This document shows, piece by piece, positions 12,226 through 20,814 of a DNA stretch of 64,000 nucleotides. Each line of letters opens with the position of its first letter. The stretch's first letter is position 1. The notes under the pieces were generated by a model. It had not been told where the DNA came from and made no database searches. It saw only the letters and a program-made list of their open reading frames with translations. The position numbers were made by a program, and so were the translations under genes. The stretch spans positions 868,001 through 932,000 of the forward strand of contig NZ_CP071517.1 in NCBI RefSeq assembly GCF_016613475.2. Reading direction: 5' to 3'. This DNA is from Lysobacter arenosi. GTDB taxonomy: Bacteria > Pseudomonadota > Gammaproteobacteria > Xanthomonadales > Xanthomonadaceae.

Positions 12226-12855
12226 TTATCGATTTCCCGTTGTCCTGCGGTACCACTGGGCGAGCAGATCCGGCAGTACGTCAGTTACGGGAATGTCGAC
12301 TGCGGCGTACGCGTCGAGCGTGTCGAGTGCATGCCGGCGCAGCTGCGCCATCTGCGGCCGGTCGAGCCACCCGGCATCGCCCTGCAGACCATCGAGCAGG
12401 GTGGTCCCCCAGCTGAAGAGATCCTCGCGACTGCGCAGCAGTTCGCGGCGCAGCCATGGCCGCAGCGGATGATGGACGGTGTATCCACGGGCAGCGAGGG
12501 CGGCGATCCCGGCGGCGAGGACCGCGTGGGCGCCCCGATACCACTCACTGTGGCCGCCGGCTTCCTCGCGCACCACCAGGGGGACGGGCGCGGCGTGCAC
12601 GGCAATCGCATGCCCCAGCGACAGCTCCAGGTCGCGCGCGTCGCGCACGGTTTCGGTCTCGACCAGGAAAGCGCTGTCGAGATCGAAGAACTCGAAGTAG
12701 CGGGTCTGCAGCGCCTGCATGCGTTGCAGCGGATGGCGCGAGAAGCCGAGCTTGAGCAGGTCCTCGCCGCCGGCGCACGGCAGCACGTAAACGTAACTCG
12801 CCCCCTCGCTGCTGGCGCGGGTTCTGTCCGGGTCGGCGGTGCGGATGAAAGCCAT
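12226..12855 (-). CDS. GIY-YIG-like (T5orf172/MUG113-type) protein
   Basis: A 209-residue protein. Residues about 18-60 contain ASYVYVLPCAGGEDLLKLGF, then SRHPLQRMQALQ, which resembles the GIY-YIG fold of the T5orf172/MUG113 group: 'YVYVL' for GIY, 'LKLGFS' for YIG, then a conserved Arg, with acidic DARDLELSLGHA further on as a possible metal-ligand region. The C-terminal half is an all-alpha extension with no recognised domain. The function is unknown; a nuclease role is possible but cannot be asserted. The start at 12855 was chosen because conserved sequence begins shortly after it; a longer in-frame reading to 13020 has an Arg/Cys-rich, unlikely N-terminus. Confidence 0.6.
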   Translation of the reverse strand: MAFIRTADPDRTRASSEGASYVYVLPCAGGEDLLKLGFSRHPLQRMQALQTRYFEFFDLDSAFLVETETVRDARDLELSLGHAIAVHAAPVPLVVREEAGGHSEWYRGAHAVLAAGIAALAARGYTVHHPLRPWLRRELLRSREDLFSWGTTLLDGLQGDAGWLDRPQMAQLRRHALDTLDAYAAVDIPVTDVLPDLLAQWYRRTTGNR

Positions 12856-12970
12856 GGATCCAATGATCGCGCCAGAGCAGGCAAGGGTGCGCATGGATCG
12901 CCATGGCATGCGGGCCAACAGGCTGAACGGATGCACCAGGCAGTGACATCCTCTTGATGCGCGCGCCGGG

Positions 12971-14068
12971 ATGCTGCCGGCCATGGCCGCACGCGAGCGA
13001 TCCACCACCTCCTCCAGCAAGACTGCCGAAGCCGAGCTGTCGGCCGCGGCCGGAGGCCTGGTCTACGTCAGTGACGACGTCCCGGGCCTGAGGCGCCGGC
13101 GCGCCGGCAAGGGGTTCTCATACCTCGACGCCAACGGCCGCACGGTCCGCGACGCCACCACGCTCGCGCGGATCCGCGCCCTGGCGATCCCACCGGCTTA
13201 TCGCGACGTCTGGATCTGCACCCGCGCCAACGGCCACCTGCAGGCCACCGGTCGCGATGCGCGCGGTCGCAAGCAGTACCGCTACCACCCGGACTGGAGC
13301 CAGGTCCGCGACAGCAACAAGTTCGATCGCATCGTCGCGTTCGGCGCGTCGCTGCCGCGTCTGCGGCGCCGTCTGCGCAGCGATCTCGCGCGCAGTGGCC
13401 TGGGGCGCGAGAAGGTATCGGCCATAGTCGTGGCGGTCCTGGCCGACACGCTGCTGCGCATCGGCAACGACGAGTACGTGCGCGGCAATGGTTCCTTTGG
13501 ACTGACCACGCTGCGCAATCGCCACGTCGAGTTCCTGCGCGGCGGCCGGGCCAAGTTCCGCTTTCGCGGCAAGGGCGGCCTCGAGCACGACGTGGTCCTG
13601 GACGACGCCCGCCTGACGCGCCTGATGCACCGATGCCAGCAGTTGCCCGGGCAGATGCTGTTCCAGTACCGCGATGAGGACGACAACGTGCAGCCGGTCG
13701 ACTCGGGCCTGGTCAACGATTACCTGCGCGACGCCACCGGCGGCGACTTCACCGCCAAGGACTTCCGCACCTGGGGCGGGACGCTGACGGCCATCCGCCT
13801 GCTCGCCGGAAGCGAGGTTCCGCACAAGGACAACGGGCAACCCGATGCCCAGGGCATCGTCGCCACCCGCAACGCGGTGATCAAGGAGGTCGCGCAGCTG
13901 CTCGGCAACACGCCGGCGATCTGCCGCAAGTCCTATATCGATCCGGCCGTGTTTGCCTGCTGGGAGGACGGCCGCCTGCATCGCGCCACCGCCAATGCGC
14001 GCGGCGCCCGGCAATGGGAGCAGGCGGCACTGCGGCTGCTGAAGCGCGCGCACCGCAATGGCGGCTGA
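12971..14068 (+). CDS. DNA topoisomerase IB (poxvirus/eukaryote-type)
   Basis: Relaxes supercoils through a transient 3'-phosphotyrosine. The 365-residue size fits bacterial TopIB. The N-terminal domain includes GKGFSYLDANGRTVRD and IPPAYRDVWICTRANGHLQA. The catalytic residues lie in LLRIGNDEYVRGNGSFGLTT (Arg), FRFRGKGGLEH (Lys), the C-terminal TAKDFRTWGGT region, and the nucleophile Tyr322 in CRKSYIDPAVF. A second start at 12983 (MAARERS) is equally plausible. The gene converges with the SulP transporter gene, leaving 2 bp between the stop codons. Confidence 0.93.
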   Translation: MLPAMAARERSTTSSSKTAEAELSAAAGGLVYVSDDVPGLRRRRAGKGFSYLDANGRTVRDATTLARIRALAIPPAYRDVWICTRANGHLQATGRDARGRKQYRYHPDWSQVRDSNKFDRIVAFGASLPRLRRRLRSDLARSGLGREKVSAIVVAVLADTLLRIGNDEYVRGNGSFGLTTLRNRHVEFLRGGRAKFRFRGKGGLEHDVVLDDARLTRLMHRCQQLPGQMLFQYRDEDDNVQPVDSGLVNDYLRDATGGDFTAKDFRTWGGTLTAIRLLAGSEVPHKDNGQPDAQGIVATRNAVIKEVAQLLGNTPAICRKSYIDPAVFACWEDGRLHRATANARGARQWEQAALRLLKRAHRNGG

Positions 14069-14070
14069 GG

Positions 14071-15783
14071 TCAGTCGCTTTCCTCGTCTTCCCAGTGCCA
14101 GTCCACCGAGTGCTCCTCGAGGTACGCATCGACCGCGGCACCGATGGTCGGATACATCGGCCCGAAGCGCTCGAGGATCTCGAAACGCAGGAGCTTGTCC
14201 TTGACCGGATCCTTCAGCTCGGCGAACCGGAACTCGACGCCGGATTCGCGCAGCGACCGTTCCAGTTCGGCGAGCATGTCGGCCGACGTCACGTCGATGC
14301 TGGTGACCGGTTCGGCGGCGACGATGATCCGCCGTGCGGGCGTGGGCGATTGCGCGACCGCTTCGAGCACGCGCTGGTGGAAAAGCTCGGCATTGGCGAA
14401 GAACAACGGTGCATCCCAGCGGAACAGCACCAGGCCAGGCACCAGTCGCGCCTGCGGATAACGCCGGATGTCGTGGAAGCCGCGGATGCCGTCGACGCGG
14501 CCCATGACGGCGTGGTGCGGCCGCCAGCCGTCCCAGAGGAACTCGATCACGGCGATGAGGATGGCAATGCCGATGCCTGGGATCACGCCCAGTACTGCGA
14601 CGCCGACGAAGCAGGCGATCGACAGCCAGAACTCCCACTGCTGGATGCGGTAGATGCGGCGCAGGTCGGCGAACTCGAACAGGCCGATCGCCGCGGCAAT
14701 GACCACCGCCGCCAGCGCGCTGCTGGGCAGGTGCTCGAGCAGATTGGGGGCGAAGACCAGCAGCAGGGCCACCGCAATCGCACCGACCACGCCGGTGAGC
14801 TGCGTCTTCGAGCCTGCGGCCTCGGCGACCGGCGTGCGCGAGGAACTGCTGCTGATCGGGAATCCCTGGAACAGGCCGGCGGCGAGGTTGGCAGCGCCCA
14901 GGCCGACCATCTCCTGGTTCGGATCGACGTAAGTGCCGGTCTTGGCCGCATAGGTGCGCGACAGCACGCTGGTGTCGGCGAAGGCCACCATCGCCACTGC
15001 GCATCCGCCGATCACCACCTGTGCGAGGTCGGCAGGTTCGATCCACGGCAGTACAAAAGACGGCAGGCCCTGCGGGAGCTGGCCGAGCACTTTGACTCCC
15101 GCGGTTTCATCCAGCGACAGCGCACCAACCACGAACGTGGCAGCGATCACGGCGATCAGCAGCCCGGGGATCTGCTTGTATGGCTTGAGCAGCAGGATCA
15201 GCACCAGGGTGCCGGCGCCGACGGCGAATGCGGTCCAGTTGGCCTGGCCGCCGAGGATCGCCTGCGTCGTGCTGGACAGATCGCGCAGCGGCCCGGCGCT
15301 GTCGATCGAGAACCCGAACAACTTCGGCAACTGGCTGACCAGCACCGTCAGCGCGATGCCATTCATGTAGCCGTATCGGATCGGCTTGGACAGCAGTTCG
15401 GTGACGAATCCGAGGCGAAGCACGCCGATCAGGATGCACACCAGCCCAGACACCACGGCCATCAGGCTTGCCACGACCACGGCGCGCGCCGCGTCGCCTG
15501 CAGAAAGCGGCAGCACGACCGCGAGGATCACCGCTGCCAGCGAGGAATCCGGCCCCAGCACCAGGATCCGGCTCGGGCCAAACAGGGCGTAGGCGAGCAG
15601 GGGGACAATGGTGGCGTACAGGCCGTAGATGCCCGGAACGCCCGAGGCCACGGCGTAGGCGATGCCGACCGGCACCAGCATCGTGGTCAGCACCAGGCCG
15701 GCCATCAGGTCGTTCGGCAGCCAGGCCGCTTCGTAGCGCCTGATGATCTGCAGTCCGGGCAGCCAACGCATCCAGCCGTTCAT
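14071..15783 (-). CDS. SulP-family anion transporter with STAS domain
   Basis: A 570-residue inner-membrane transporter of the SulP (SLC26) family. The N-terminus PGLQIIRRYEAAWLPNDLMA leads into GLVLTTMLVPVGIAYAVASG and GVPGIYGLYATIVPLLAYAL, the sulphate-transporter signature, followed by about ten hydrophobic segments. A C-terminal cytoplasmic STAS domain (about residues 430-550) includes VLFRWDAPLFFANAELF and SIDVTSADMLAELERSL. Members carry sulphate, bicarbonate or dicarboxylates; the substrate cannot be chosen from sequence. It is followed on the same strand, upstream, by the PPK2 gene (57-bp gap), so the two may be cotranscribed. Confidence 0.92.
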   Translation of the reverse strand: MNGWMRWLPGLQIIRRYEAAWLPNDLMAGLVLTTMLVPVGIAYAVASGVPGIYGLYATIVPLLAYALFGPSRILVLGPDSSLAAVILAVVLPLSAGDAARAVVVASLMAVVSGLVCILIGVLRLGFVTELLSKPIRYGYMNGIALTVLVSQLPKLFGFSIDSAGPLRDLSSTTQAILGGQANWTAFAVGAGTLVLILLLKPYKQIPGLLIAVIAATFVVGALSLDETAGVKVLGQLPQGLPSFVLPWIEPADLAQVVIGGCAVAMVAFADTSVLSRTYAAKTGTYVDPNQEMVGLGAANLAAGLFQGFPISSSSSRTPVAEAAGSKTQLTGVVGAIAVALLLVFAPNLLEHLPSSALAAVVIAAAIGLFEFADLRRIYRIQQWEFWLSIACFVGVAVLGVIPGIGIAILIAVIEFLWDGWRPHHAVMGRVDGIRGFHDIRRYPQARLVPGLVLFRWDAPLFFANAELFHQRVLEAVAQSPTPARRIIVAAEPVTSIDVTSADMLAELERSLRESGVEFRFAELKDPVKDKLLRFEILERFGPMYPTIGAAVDAYLEEHSVDWHWEDEESD

Positions 15784-15840
15784 CCGTCAGCTCCCTGTCG
15801 AAGTCATGCCCGAGTGGTCATTCCGGCCGGGGCAACGGTA

Positions 15841-16650
15841 TCAGTACTGCTCCTTGATGAACTTGAAAGGATAGTCCGGCTCGACATAGTCGCCGCGTTT
15901 CTGCCGCTTTGGCAGGCTGAACTTCTCGCGTGGAAGATCCTCGTAGGGAATCTTGTCGAGCATGTGGCGGATGATGTTGAGCCGGCCACGACGCTTGTCG
16001 TCGGTGCGTGCGACGTACCATGGCGCCTGCGGCGAGTCGGTGGCGGTGAACATGTCGTCGCGTGCGCGCGAATAGTCGTACCAGCGGCCGTAGGACTTGA
16101 GGTCCATCGGCGAGAGCTTCCACAGCTTGCGTCCGTCGGTGGCGCGTTCCTTCAGGCGCCGGGTCTGCTCGTCGTCGCTGACTTCCAGCCAGTACTTGAG
16201 CAGGATGATTCCCGACTGCACGATCGCCGCTTCCACCAGTGGCGTGGTCCGCAGGAACTTGCGGACCTGGGCCTCCGAGGTGAATCCCATCACCCGTTCG
16301 ACGCCGGCACGGTTGTACCAGCTGCGATCGAAGATCACGAATTCGCCGGCCGCCGGCAGGTGGCGCATGTAGCGCTGGAAGTACATCTGGCTCTTCTCGC
16401 GGTCGGTCGGCGCCGGCAGGGCCACGACGCGGAACACGCGTGGGCTGACCCGCTCGGTGATCGCCTTGATCGTCCCGCCCTTGCCGGCGGTGTCGCGCCC
16501 CTCGAACACGACGCAGACCTTCATCTTCTTCGCCACCAGCCACATCTGCAGCTTGACCAGTTCGACGTGCAGCTTCTCCAGCTCCGCCTCGTAGTCCTTG
16601 CGCTTCATCTTTTCCGGTTCTGCGGGCGCCTCGTGTTTGTCGGCTTTCAT
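15841..16650 (-). CDS. ppk2: Polyphosphate kinase 2 (PPK2)
   Basis: Transfers phosphate between polyphosphate and nucleotides, usually making NTP from NDP. At 269 residues it is a single-domain (class I-like) PPK2. Walker A is GRDTAGKGG (residues 51-59), Walker B/lid FDRSWYNR (107-114), and the conserved SQMYFQRYMRHLPAAGEFVI, LSPMDLKSYGRWYDYSRARD and APWYVARTDDKRRGRLNIIRHM blocks are complete. A charged N-terminal 20-residue extension precedes the catalytic core. It lies 18 bp downstream of the small gene at 16669-16947, in the same direction. Confidence 0.93.
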   Translation of the reverse strand: MKADKHEAPAEPEKMKRKDYEAELEKLHVELVKLQMWLVAKKMKVCVVFEGRDTAGKGGTIKAITERVSPRVFRVVALPAPTDREKSQMYFQRYMRHLPAAGEFVIFDRSWYNRAGVERVMGFTSEAQVRKFLRTTPLVEAAIVQSGIILLKYWLEVSDDEQTRRLKERATDGRKLWKLSPMDLKSYGRWYDYSRARDDMFTATDSPQAPWYVARTDDKRRGRLNIIRHMLDKIPYEDLPREKFSLPKRQKRGDYVEPDYPFKFIKEQY

Positions 16651-16668
16651 GGCTTGCTCCGGGCAGCG

Positions 16669-16947
16669 TTATGCCTTCTTCTCGTTCTCGACCGCCTTGC
16701 TGATGATGTCGTCGTAGAGTTCGACGATCTGTACGCCGATCTTGTGCATGTCCGGATTGCGCGCCCAGACCTGCTGGCCACGCTGCGCGTCTTCGAGCGC
16801 GCCCTTGAGGAAGGTGATGTCTTCGTCGGTCAGGCGCTCGCCCGCGTCGACGCGCTTCTTCACCGCCATCGTGCGTGGCAGGCGGAAATTGTTCAGCCGG
16901 TCGAGCAGGGCCTTGAGGGTGCCGGTGTCGTCGATTTCGTCGGCCAT
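16669..16947 (-). CDS. Small conserved-looking protein of unknown function
   Basis: A 92-residue acidic/basic protein beginning MADEIDDTGTLKALLDRLNN and ending in a Lys/Glu tail. It is predicted to be all-helical with no Cys, no signal peptide and no transmembrane segment. I do not recognise the family. The ATG at 16947 was chosen because the reading upstream of it belongs to the frameshifted VOC gene and the repeat between them. It reads into ppk2 with an 18-bp gap, so cotranscription with ppk2 is likely. Confidence 0.7.
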   Translation of the reverse strand: MADEIDDTGTLKALLDRLNNFRLPRTMAVKKRVDAGERLTDEDITFLKGALEDAQRGQQVWARNPDMHKIGVQIVELYDDIISKAVENEKKA

Positions 16948-17041
16948 CGTCGCCGTCCTTGCGTGGGGAGGCGTCATTCTGCGCTCGCAGTGCGTTACGC
17001 CGGGATCACGGTGCGGGGCATTGCCTTGCGCTTCGGGGCGG

Positions 17042-17155
17042 CGTCGTCCGCCGGGCCGGGGATTGCTCCGCCCCTTCGTCGGACATCCTGTCCGAAGGCG
17101 GGGCGCGGGACATCCATGTCCCGCTGCTGCGCGATCCCCGACCCGGCGGACGACG
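17042..17155. repeat. Palindromic REP-like element with nested hairpins
   Basis: A 22-bp inverted repeat (left arm 17042-17063, right arm 17134-17155, one mismatch) encloses two shorter perfect hairpins: TCGGACA-TCC-TGTCCGA and CGGGACAT-CC-ATGTCCCG. Nested palindromes of this kind are typical of dispersed intergenic repeats in xanthomonad genomes. It fills most of the gap between the small gene and the VOC gene. Confidence 0.7.
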
Positions 17156-17204
17156 CTTCGGCAATTCGTTGCGAGGGCTTCGGTTCTGGCCGGAGGGCGA
17201 ATTC

Positions 17205-17616
17205 TCAGCCCAGCTGCTGGATCCGCATCATGTTGCCCGACGGGTCGCGGACCGCGCAGTCGCGCACGCCGTACGGCTGGTCGGTCGGCTCCCTGGACGA
17301 TCTCGGCGCCGCTGGCCTGCAGCTTCTCGAATGCACCGTCGAGGTCCCTGGTGGCCAGCAGGATGATGCCGTATGTGCCCTTGGCCATCATCTCCGCGAT
17401 GGTGCGGCGCTCCTCCTCGGTGATGCCCGGGGTGGCGGCCGGCGGGTGCAGCACGATCGAGGTCTCAGGCTGGCCGGGCGGGCCGACCGTGATCCAGCGC
17501 AGGCCGTTGTAACCGACGTCCTTGCGGACCTCGAAGCCGAGCGTGTCGCGGTAGAAGGCCAGCGCGGCGTCCGGGTCGTTGTGGGGGAGAAAGCTGGCGT
17601 GGATGGTGATGTTCAT
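17205..17616 (-). pseudogene. VOC (glyoxalase/bleomycin-resistance-like) protein, frameshifted
   Basis: The protein starts MNITIHASFLPHNDPDAALA, a standard VOC-superfamily opening, and is in frame through ASGAEIVQ. At about 17290-17293 a run of three bases (CCC on the plus strand) shifts the frame. Reading with one base fewer restores EPTDQPYGVRDCAVRDPSGN and MMRIQQLG with a proper stop at 17205, giving a normal length of about 136 residues. As written, the frame runs on through the palindromic repeat into the next gene. It is either a recent +1 frameshift or a homopolymer sequencing error. The AraC-type regulator gene immediately upstream is a common partner of this VOC subtype. Confidence 0.8.
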
Positions 17617-17643
17617 TGCAGTCGTCCTTGTTGGGTCGAGCGG

Positions 17644-18147
17644 TCATGCTAGGTCGGGGTCGGTACGCTTCGCTTCTCGATTCCTGACCGGTCTGGTCAC
17701 CTGCTTCTCGACACACGACGGAATGCCCGGCTCGGCGCCTTCCAGCTGGCGCCGATAGACGCTGGGCGGCACGCCGACCAGCTCGGTGAAGCGGGTGCTG
17801 AAGGTGCCCAGCGACGAGCAACCGACCGCGAAGCAGACCTCGGTGACGCTGAGCTCGCCACCGCGCAGCAGCGCCATCGCGCGCTCGATGCGGCGGGTCA
17901 TCAGATAGGAGTAGGGCGACTCGCCATAGGCCAGCTTGAACTGGCGGCTGAGATGCCCGGCCGACATGTGCACGCCAAGGGCGAGCGCCTCCACGTCCAA
18001 TGGCTGCGCGAACTCGCGGTCGATCCGGTCGCGCACGCGGCGAAGCCGCGCCAGGTCGCGCAGATGTACGGCTTCGGCGGGTCGGATGGTCACGGACGTG
18101 ATCGTGCCACCGGAAGACGCCATCCGCGAGTCCGTGTCGTATGGCAT
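17644..18147 (-). CDS. AraC-family transcriptional regulator
   Basis: A short (167-residue) AraC-type protein consisting mainly of the DNA-binding domain: the first helix-turn-helix around PLDVEALALGVHMSAGHLSR, then FKLAYGESPYSYLMTRRIERAM, and the second HTH at SVTEVCFAVGCSSLGTFSTR. There is no sensory N-terminal domain. It lies 27 bp upstream of the VOC gene on the same strand, a pairing seen in many bacteria, so it probably controls that gene. The start is uncertain: ATGs at 18147 and 18123 and a longer reading to 18243 exist, and none has a strong ribosome binding site. Conserved sequence begins at TIRPAEAVHLRDLARLR. Confidence 0.85.
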   Translation of the reverse strand: MPYDTDSRMASSGGTITSVTIRPAEAVHLRDLARLRRVRDRIDREFAQPLDVEALALGVHMSAGHLSRQFKLAYGESPYSYLMTRRIERAMALLRGGELSVTEVCFAVGCSSLGTFSTRFTELVGVPPSVYRRQLEGAEPGIPSCVEKQVTRPVRNREAKRTDPDLA

Positions 18148-18226
18148 GGGAGGAAAGCGGTGCCCGCACCTACACTCGCGCTCACGCACGAGCACTCTGG
18201 CTGGTGCGATCACGGGGAAACAACGC

Positions 18227-19054
18227 ATGAGTTCGACGTTCAAGGCAGTGCTGCTGGCAGTAATGACTATGGCCGCGACGGTCGCGCATGCCGGTGAGGC
18301 GCAAGTGCAGCTCCAGGGTTACGTGCTGCAGGCCGAGCAGACTGGCAACGGGCCGATGGACATCGTGTTCGAGTCCGGCTTCGGCCAGGGTGCAGGCGTG
18401 TGGAAGGCGGTCATCGCCGATCTCGGCGAGCAGTGCCATTGCATCGCGTACGCGCGCGCCGGACTGGGCAAGTCCGGAACGGACGGCAAACCCAAGACCA
18501 TCCAGGCACATGTCGATGACCTGGGTGCGGTGATCGACTCGCTCGCGCCGGGCCGCAAAGTCGTGCTCGTCGGTCACTCCTACGGCGGCCTGCTGGCGAC
18601 CGAGTTCGCGCGGCAGCATCCCGAGCGCATCGCGGGGCTCGTCCTGGTCGACCCGGCGACTATGAGCCAACGCCACGCGTACATCGCGGCCGACCGCGAC
18701 CGCGTGCTCGCCGACGACAAGGCCCTGATGGGCATGCTGCCGGCGGCGATGGGCGCGGATTACCAGATGCTCATCAAGCAACTGGACAGCCCGGACGCCG
18801 CGTCCACGCGTGCGATGCCCGACGTCCCGGTGGCGCTGCTGACGTCGACGCAGGTCGCGGCGGATCCGATGGTGTTCGAGGAAACAGCCCATGGCAAAGC
18901 CATCTGGAAGGCCCAGCACGGCGTCCTGTTCGCGAGTTTCTCGCGTGGAACGCACCGGTACCTCGCGACGGGCCACAACATCCACCGGGAAGACCCGAAG
19001 GCAGTCGTCGACGCGATCCGCGCAGTGGCGCCGTCGTCCAGGCCGGCGAACTGA
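18227..19054 (+). CDS. Secreted alpha/beta hydrolase
   Basis: A 275-residue hydrolase with a clear signal peptide (MSSTFKAVLLAVMTMAATVA, cleavage predicted after AHA). The alpha/beta fold is shown by DIVFESGFGQGAGVWKAVI, the nucleophile elbow VGHSYGG (Ser118), VLVDPATM and a C-terminal histidine region RGTHRYLATGHNIHRED. The substrate is unknown. It is divergent from the AraC gene, and its stop codon is followed directly by the bidirectional terminator that originally also served ssrA. It marks the left chromosomal flank of the island. Confidence 0.85.
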   Translation: MSSTFKAVLLAVMTMAATVAHAGEAQVQLQGYVLQAEQTGNGPMDIVFESGFGQGAGVWKAVIADLGEQCHCIAYARAGLGKSGTDGKPKTIQAHVDDLGAVIDSLAPGRKVVLVGHSYGGLLATEFARQHPERIAGLVLVDPATMSQRHAYIAADRDRVLADDKALMGMLPAAMGADYQMLIKQLDSPDAASTRAMPDVPVALLTSTQVAADPMVFEETAHGKAIWKAQHGVLFASFSRGTHRYLATGHNIHREDPKAVVDAIRAVAPSSRPAN

Positions 19055-19059
19055 TCGCC

Positions 19060-19096
19060 CAAAAGCAAAAAGCCCGCACAAGGCGGGCTTTTGCTT
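19060..19096. terminator. Bidirectional terminator; original ssrA terminator stranded by the island
   Basis: Stem AAAAGCCCGC / GCGGGCTTTT-like hairpin (centre ACAAG) with T-runs on both strands: TTTTGCTT on plus, TTTTTGCTTTT on minus. On plus it terminates the hydrolase gene. On minus it lies directly outside the left att repeat, exactly where the tmRNA 3' end would have been before insertion, so it was very probably also the native ssrA terminator. Confidence 0.85.
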
Positions 19097-19099
19097 GAA

Positions 19100-19114
19100 T
19101 GGTGGAGGTGGGGG
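19100..19114. other. attL core repeat
   Basis: TGGTGGAGGTGGGGG, identical to the last 15 bases of the ssrA gene (minus strand) at 32088-32102. It sits immediately after the stranded terminator. The sequences diverge on both sides of the repeat, which fixes the core at 15 bp. Confidence 0.88.
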
Positions 19115-19176
19115 CTATCAAATCGTGCGCTGAAACGCTGCAACTGCGCGGATTTTGTCCGAGTTGGTTCGCCAGA

Positions 19177-19199
19177 TACCGTCAAATCTACCGTTGAAA
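19177..19199. other. Putative integrase arm-binding repeats, left end
   Basis: Tandem TACCGTCAAATC and TACCGTTGAAAC lie about 65 bp inside the left end. Very similar units recur inside the right end (31954-31990). Arm-type sites placed symmetrically within both ends are expected for a tyrosine integrase. This rests on sequence similarity only. Confidence 0.5.
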
Positions 19200-19263
19200 C
19201 CAGCCCGCTTTAGGGTGCGAAGGACAGGGCCGATCCGATAAGCTTCTGACACAAGGGGGGGGC

Positions 19264-19764
19264 ATGGCCGAGTGGATCGACTTCGCTGCTCTGTGTGTGT
19301 CCGGCGGTGCATTCTTTGCGACCTGGCGCACGATCAAGGCAGACGACAGGAGCAGGCGCCTTGCCGTGCGTCCGAAACTATCGTTCTACCGGGAGGCCTC
19401 AGGGCCTACGCAGACTGTTTTGCTGAAGATGAAATCGTCTGGCTTGGGGCCGGCCGTGATCTCCGAATACATACTCCTGTTCGATGGTAAGCCACTGGCA
19501 TGCCGGGATGAGGAGGACGCTCAATTGGTCTCAAACGCTCTCGGTGTCGAGCTGATACGGCCCTACTTGCTCGGGTACATCTCACCAGGCTCATGCCTGG
19601 CGGTAGGGGACGAGCTTCCCATTGTGCGGTTTACGGTCAAACAAGCCTCCGGGAAGTCGGTCGACGTACACGCCATGGCAAAGCGCTTCGATGTAGTCGT
19701 GAAGCACCGTTCCTTCTATGGCGATGAGTTATTCACCGACACATCTGTTGACTCCCTGTTTTGA
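19264..19764 (+). CDS. Island hypothetical protein with N-terminal hydrophobic segment
   Basis: A 166-residue protein, first gene of the island cargo. The N-terminus AEWIDFAALCVSGGAFFATW is a likely single membrane anchor. It is followed by a beta-rich domain (RLAVRPKLSFYREASGPTQT, VLLKMKSSGLGPAVISEYIL) in which the phrase 'SGLGPAVI' resembles the NxGxGPA motif common in small bacterial membrane-anchored proteins of unknown function. The start is an ATG preceded by AAGGGGGGGGC. I do not recognise a defined family. Codon use is less GC-biased than in the flanking core genes, consistent with acquired cargo. Confidence 0.7.
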   Translation: MAEWIDFAALCVSGGAFFATWRTIKADDRSRRLAVRPKLSFYREASGPTQTVLLKMKSSGLGPAVISEYILLFDGKPLACRDEEDAQLVSNALGVELIRPYLLGYISPGSCLAVGDELPIVRFTVKQASGKSVDVHAMAKRFDVVVKHRSFYGDELFTDTSVDSLF

Positions 19765-20073
19765 CCTCGGTATCAGGTGCGGATAAGCCACAGTGTCGAG
19801 CACTCTGTCCGCATGGCCAGGGATTCGAATAGTGACCCGAATCACCGTTCCAGGCTTGATCAACGGCATGACCATCTTCGAGTCCATTCGGCCGAGGTTT
19901 TCGCGCGTGCGCTTAGGTAGATTCTTCATAGCAGACGTTACGGAACTTGGTGATCGGGTAGGTCAGCGCATGTCGCGGCAAACCATGCTGCTAGATGCCG
20001 CTCTTTCATCCGGTGCAACTATCAGCGCCGCGCAGGTCAGCGGTTACGGCGCCGGCCAAGTTCAACCCGCCCC
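19765..20073. other. 309-bp gap without a supported gene
   Basis: Short open readings exist on both strands: minus 19729-19929, starting MKNLPKRTRENLGRMDSK, and plus 19793-20077 from a GTG. Neither has a ribosome binding site, and the minus one overlaps the end of the previous gene. I see no repeat or RNA signature. The minus-strand reading is the better candidate if one is real. Confidence 0.4.
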
Positions 20074-20772
20074 TTAGGTGACGCGCTTCACGAACGCTGC
20101 GATGCGCATGCACTCTGTGTAGGCCTCTGTAAACGGACCTGTGAAGGCCGGCTCTTTTGCATTCCCAAGTCGCGACATCACGACCGTCGTCATCATTGCC
20201 ATCGACACGCCCCGACTTATGATCTTTGTTGCGCGGTCAACGTCGAGCGCCGAGTTGATTCCGTTTCCGTCTTCCGTGAGATACATGTCGAGAATCTCCG
20301 TCCCGCCATGCACGTAGCCGCACAGTGCGCTCCAAGTTTTCTGTACGCTGTTCGAGAAAGAAGTTCCGCAACCTTGGAACGTAGACTCAACGATTCGGGC
20401 GATTTTCGCTGTAGTCAACTTCTCTCCATCGCGCCACTTCAGCTGGTTCTTCCGTGTGAAGTAAGCGATCTCGTCATCGGTTGCGTGTTCCGCGAAGAAT
20501 GATCCACGTAGGAACTGCTCGGTCTGAGCACGGTGAAGGGTTAGAGCAGGACCACCACTGTTAGAGCGTTCCGTGGCAATCAGTGCGCAGAGCGCCTCAC
20601 CGTGATCCAGTGATGAGGCGAACAAAGCGACAGCGGTCTGATTGCGCGCATCTATAGGGATCTTCAGATGGTTTATCAGCGGCCCGATTGAGCGAACGAG
20701 CTTGCCGGCGTCAACTGCCAATTGCCGTACTTGCGGAGACGTAATCGGTTCTTGCTCATCCACCTCGGACAT
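20074..20772 (-). CDS. Island hypothetical protein (DUF6988-like)
   Basis: A 232-residue soluble, largely helical protein. A central block reads FASSLDHGEALCALIATERS followed by ALTLHRAQTEQFLRGSFF, and later VQKTWSALCGYVHGGTEIL; the conserved R..E.F.RG and H-containing helix are reminiscent of the DUF6988/DUF5677-type helical proteins, whose function is unknown. The ATG at 20772 was chosen because GGGGAG lies 10 bases before it; a start 10 codons further upstream lacks such a site. It follows a small phage-like gene on the same strand (42-bp gap) and the two may form a unit. Confidence 0.65.
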   Translation of the reverse strand: MSEVDEQEPITSPQVRQLAVDAGKLVRSIGPLINHLKIPIDARNQTAVALFASSLDHGEALCALIATERSNSGGPALTLHRAQTEQFLRGSFFAEHATDDEIAYFTRKNQLKWRDGEKLTTAKIARIVESTFQGCGTSFSNSVQKTWSALCGYVHGGTEILDMYLTEDGNGINSALDVDRATKIISRGVSMAMMTTVVMSRLGNAKEPAFTGPFTEAYTECMRIAAFVKRVT

Positions 20773-20814
20773 AGCGCGGTGCTCCCCATTGGTTGCGTGC
20801 ATCCTTTGAGGTTA

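Noticed and set aside
12856..13020. N-terminal extension of the GIY-YIG-like gene
   Set aside because: The added 55 residues are Arg/Cys/Ser-rich with no conserved pattern and overlap the topoisomerase start region.
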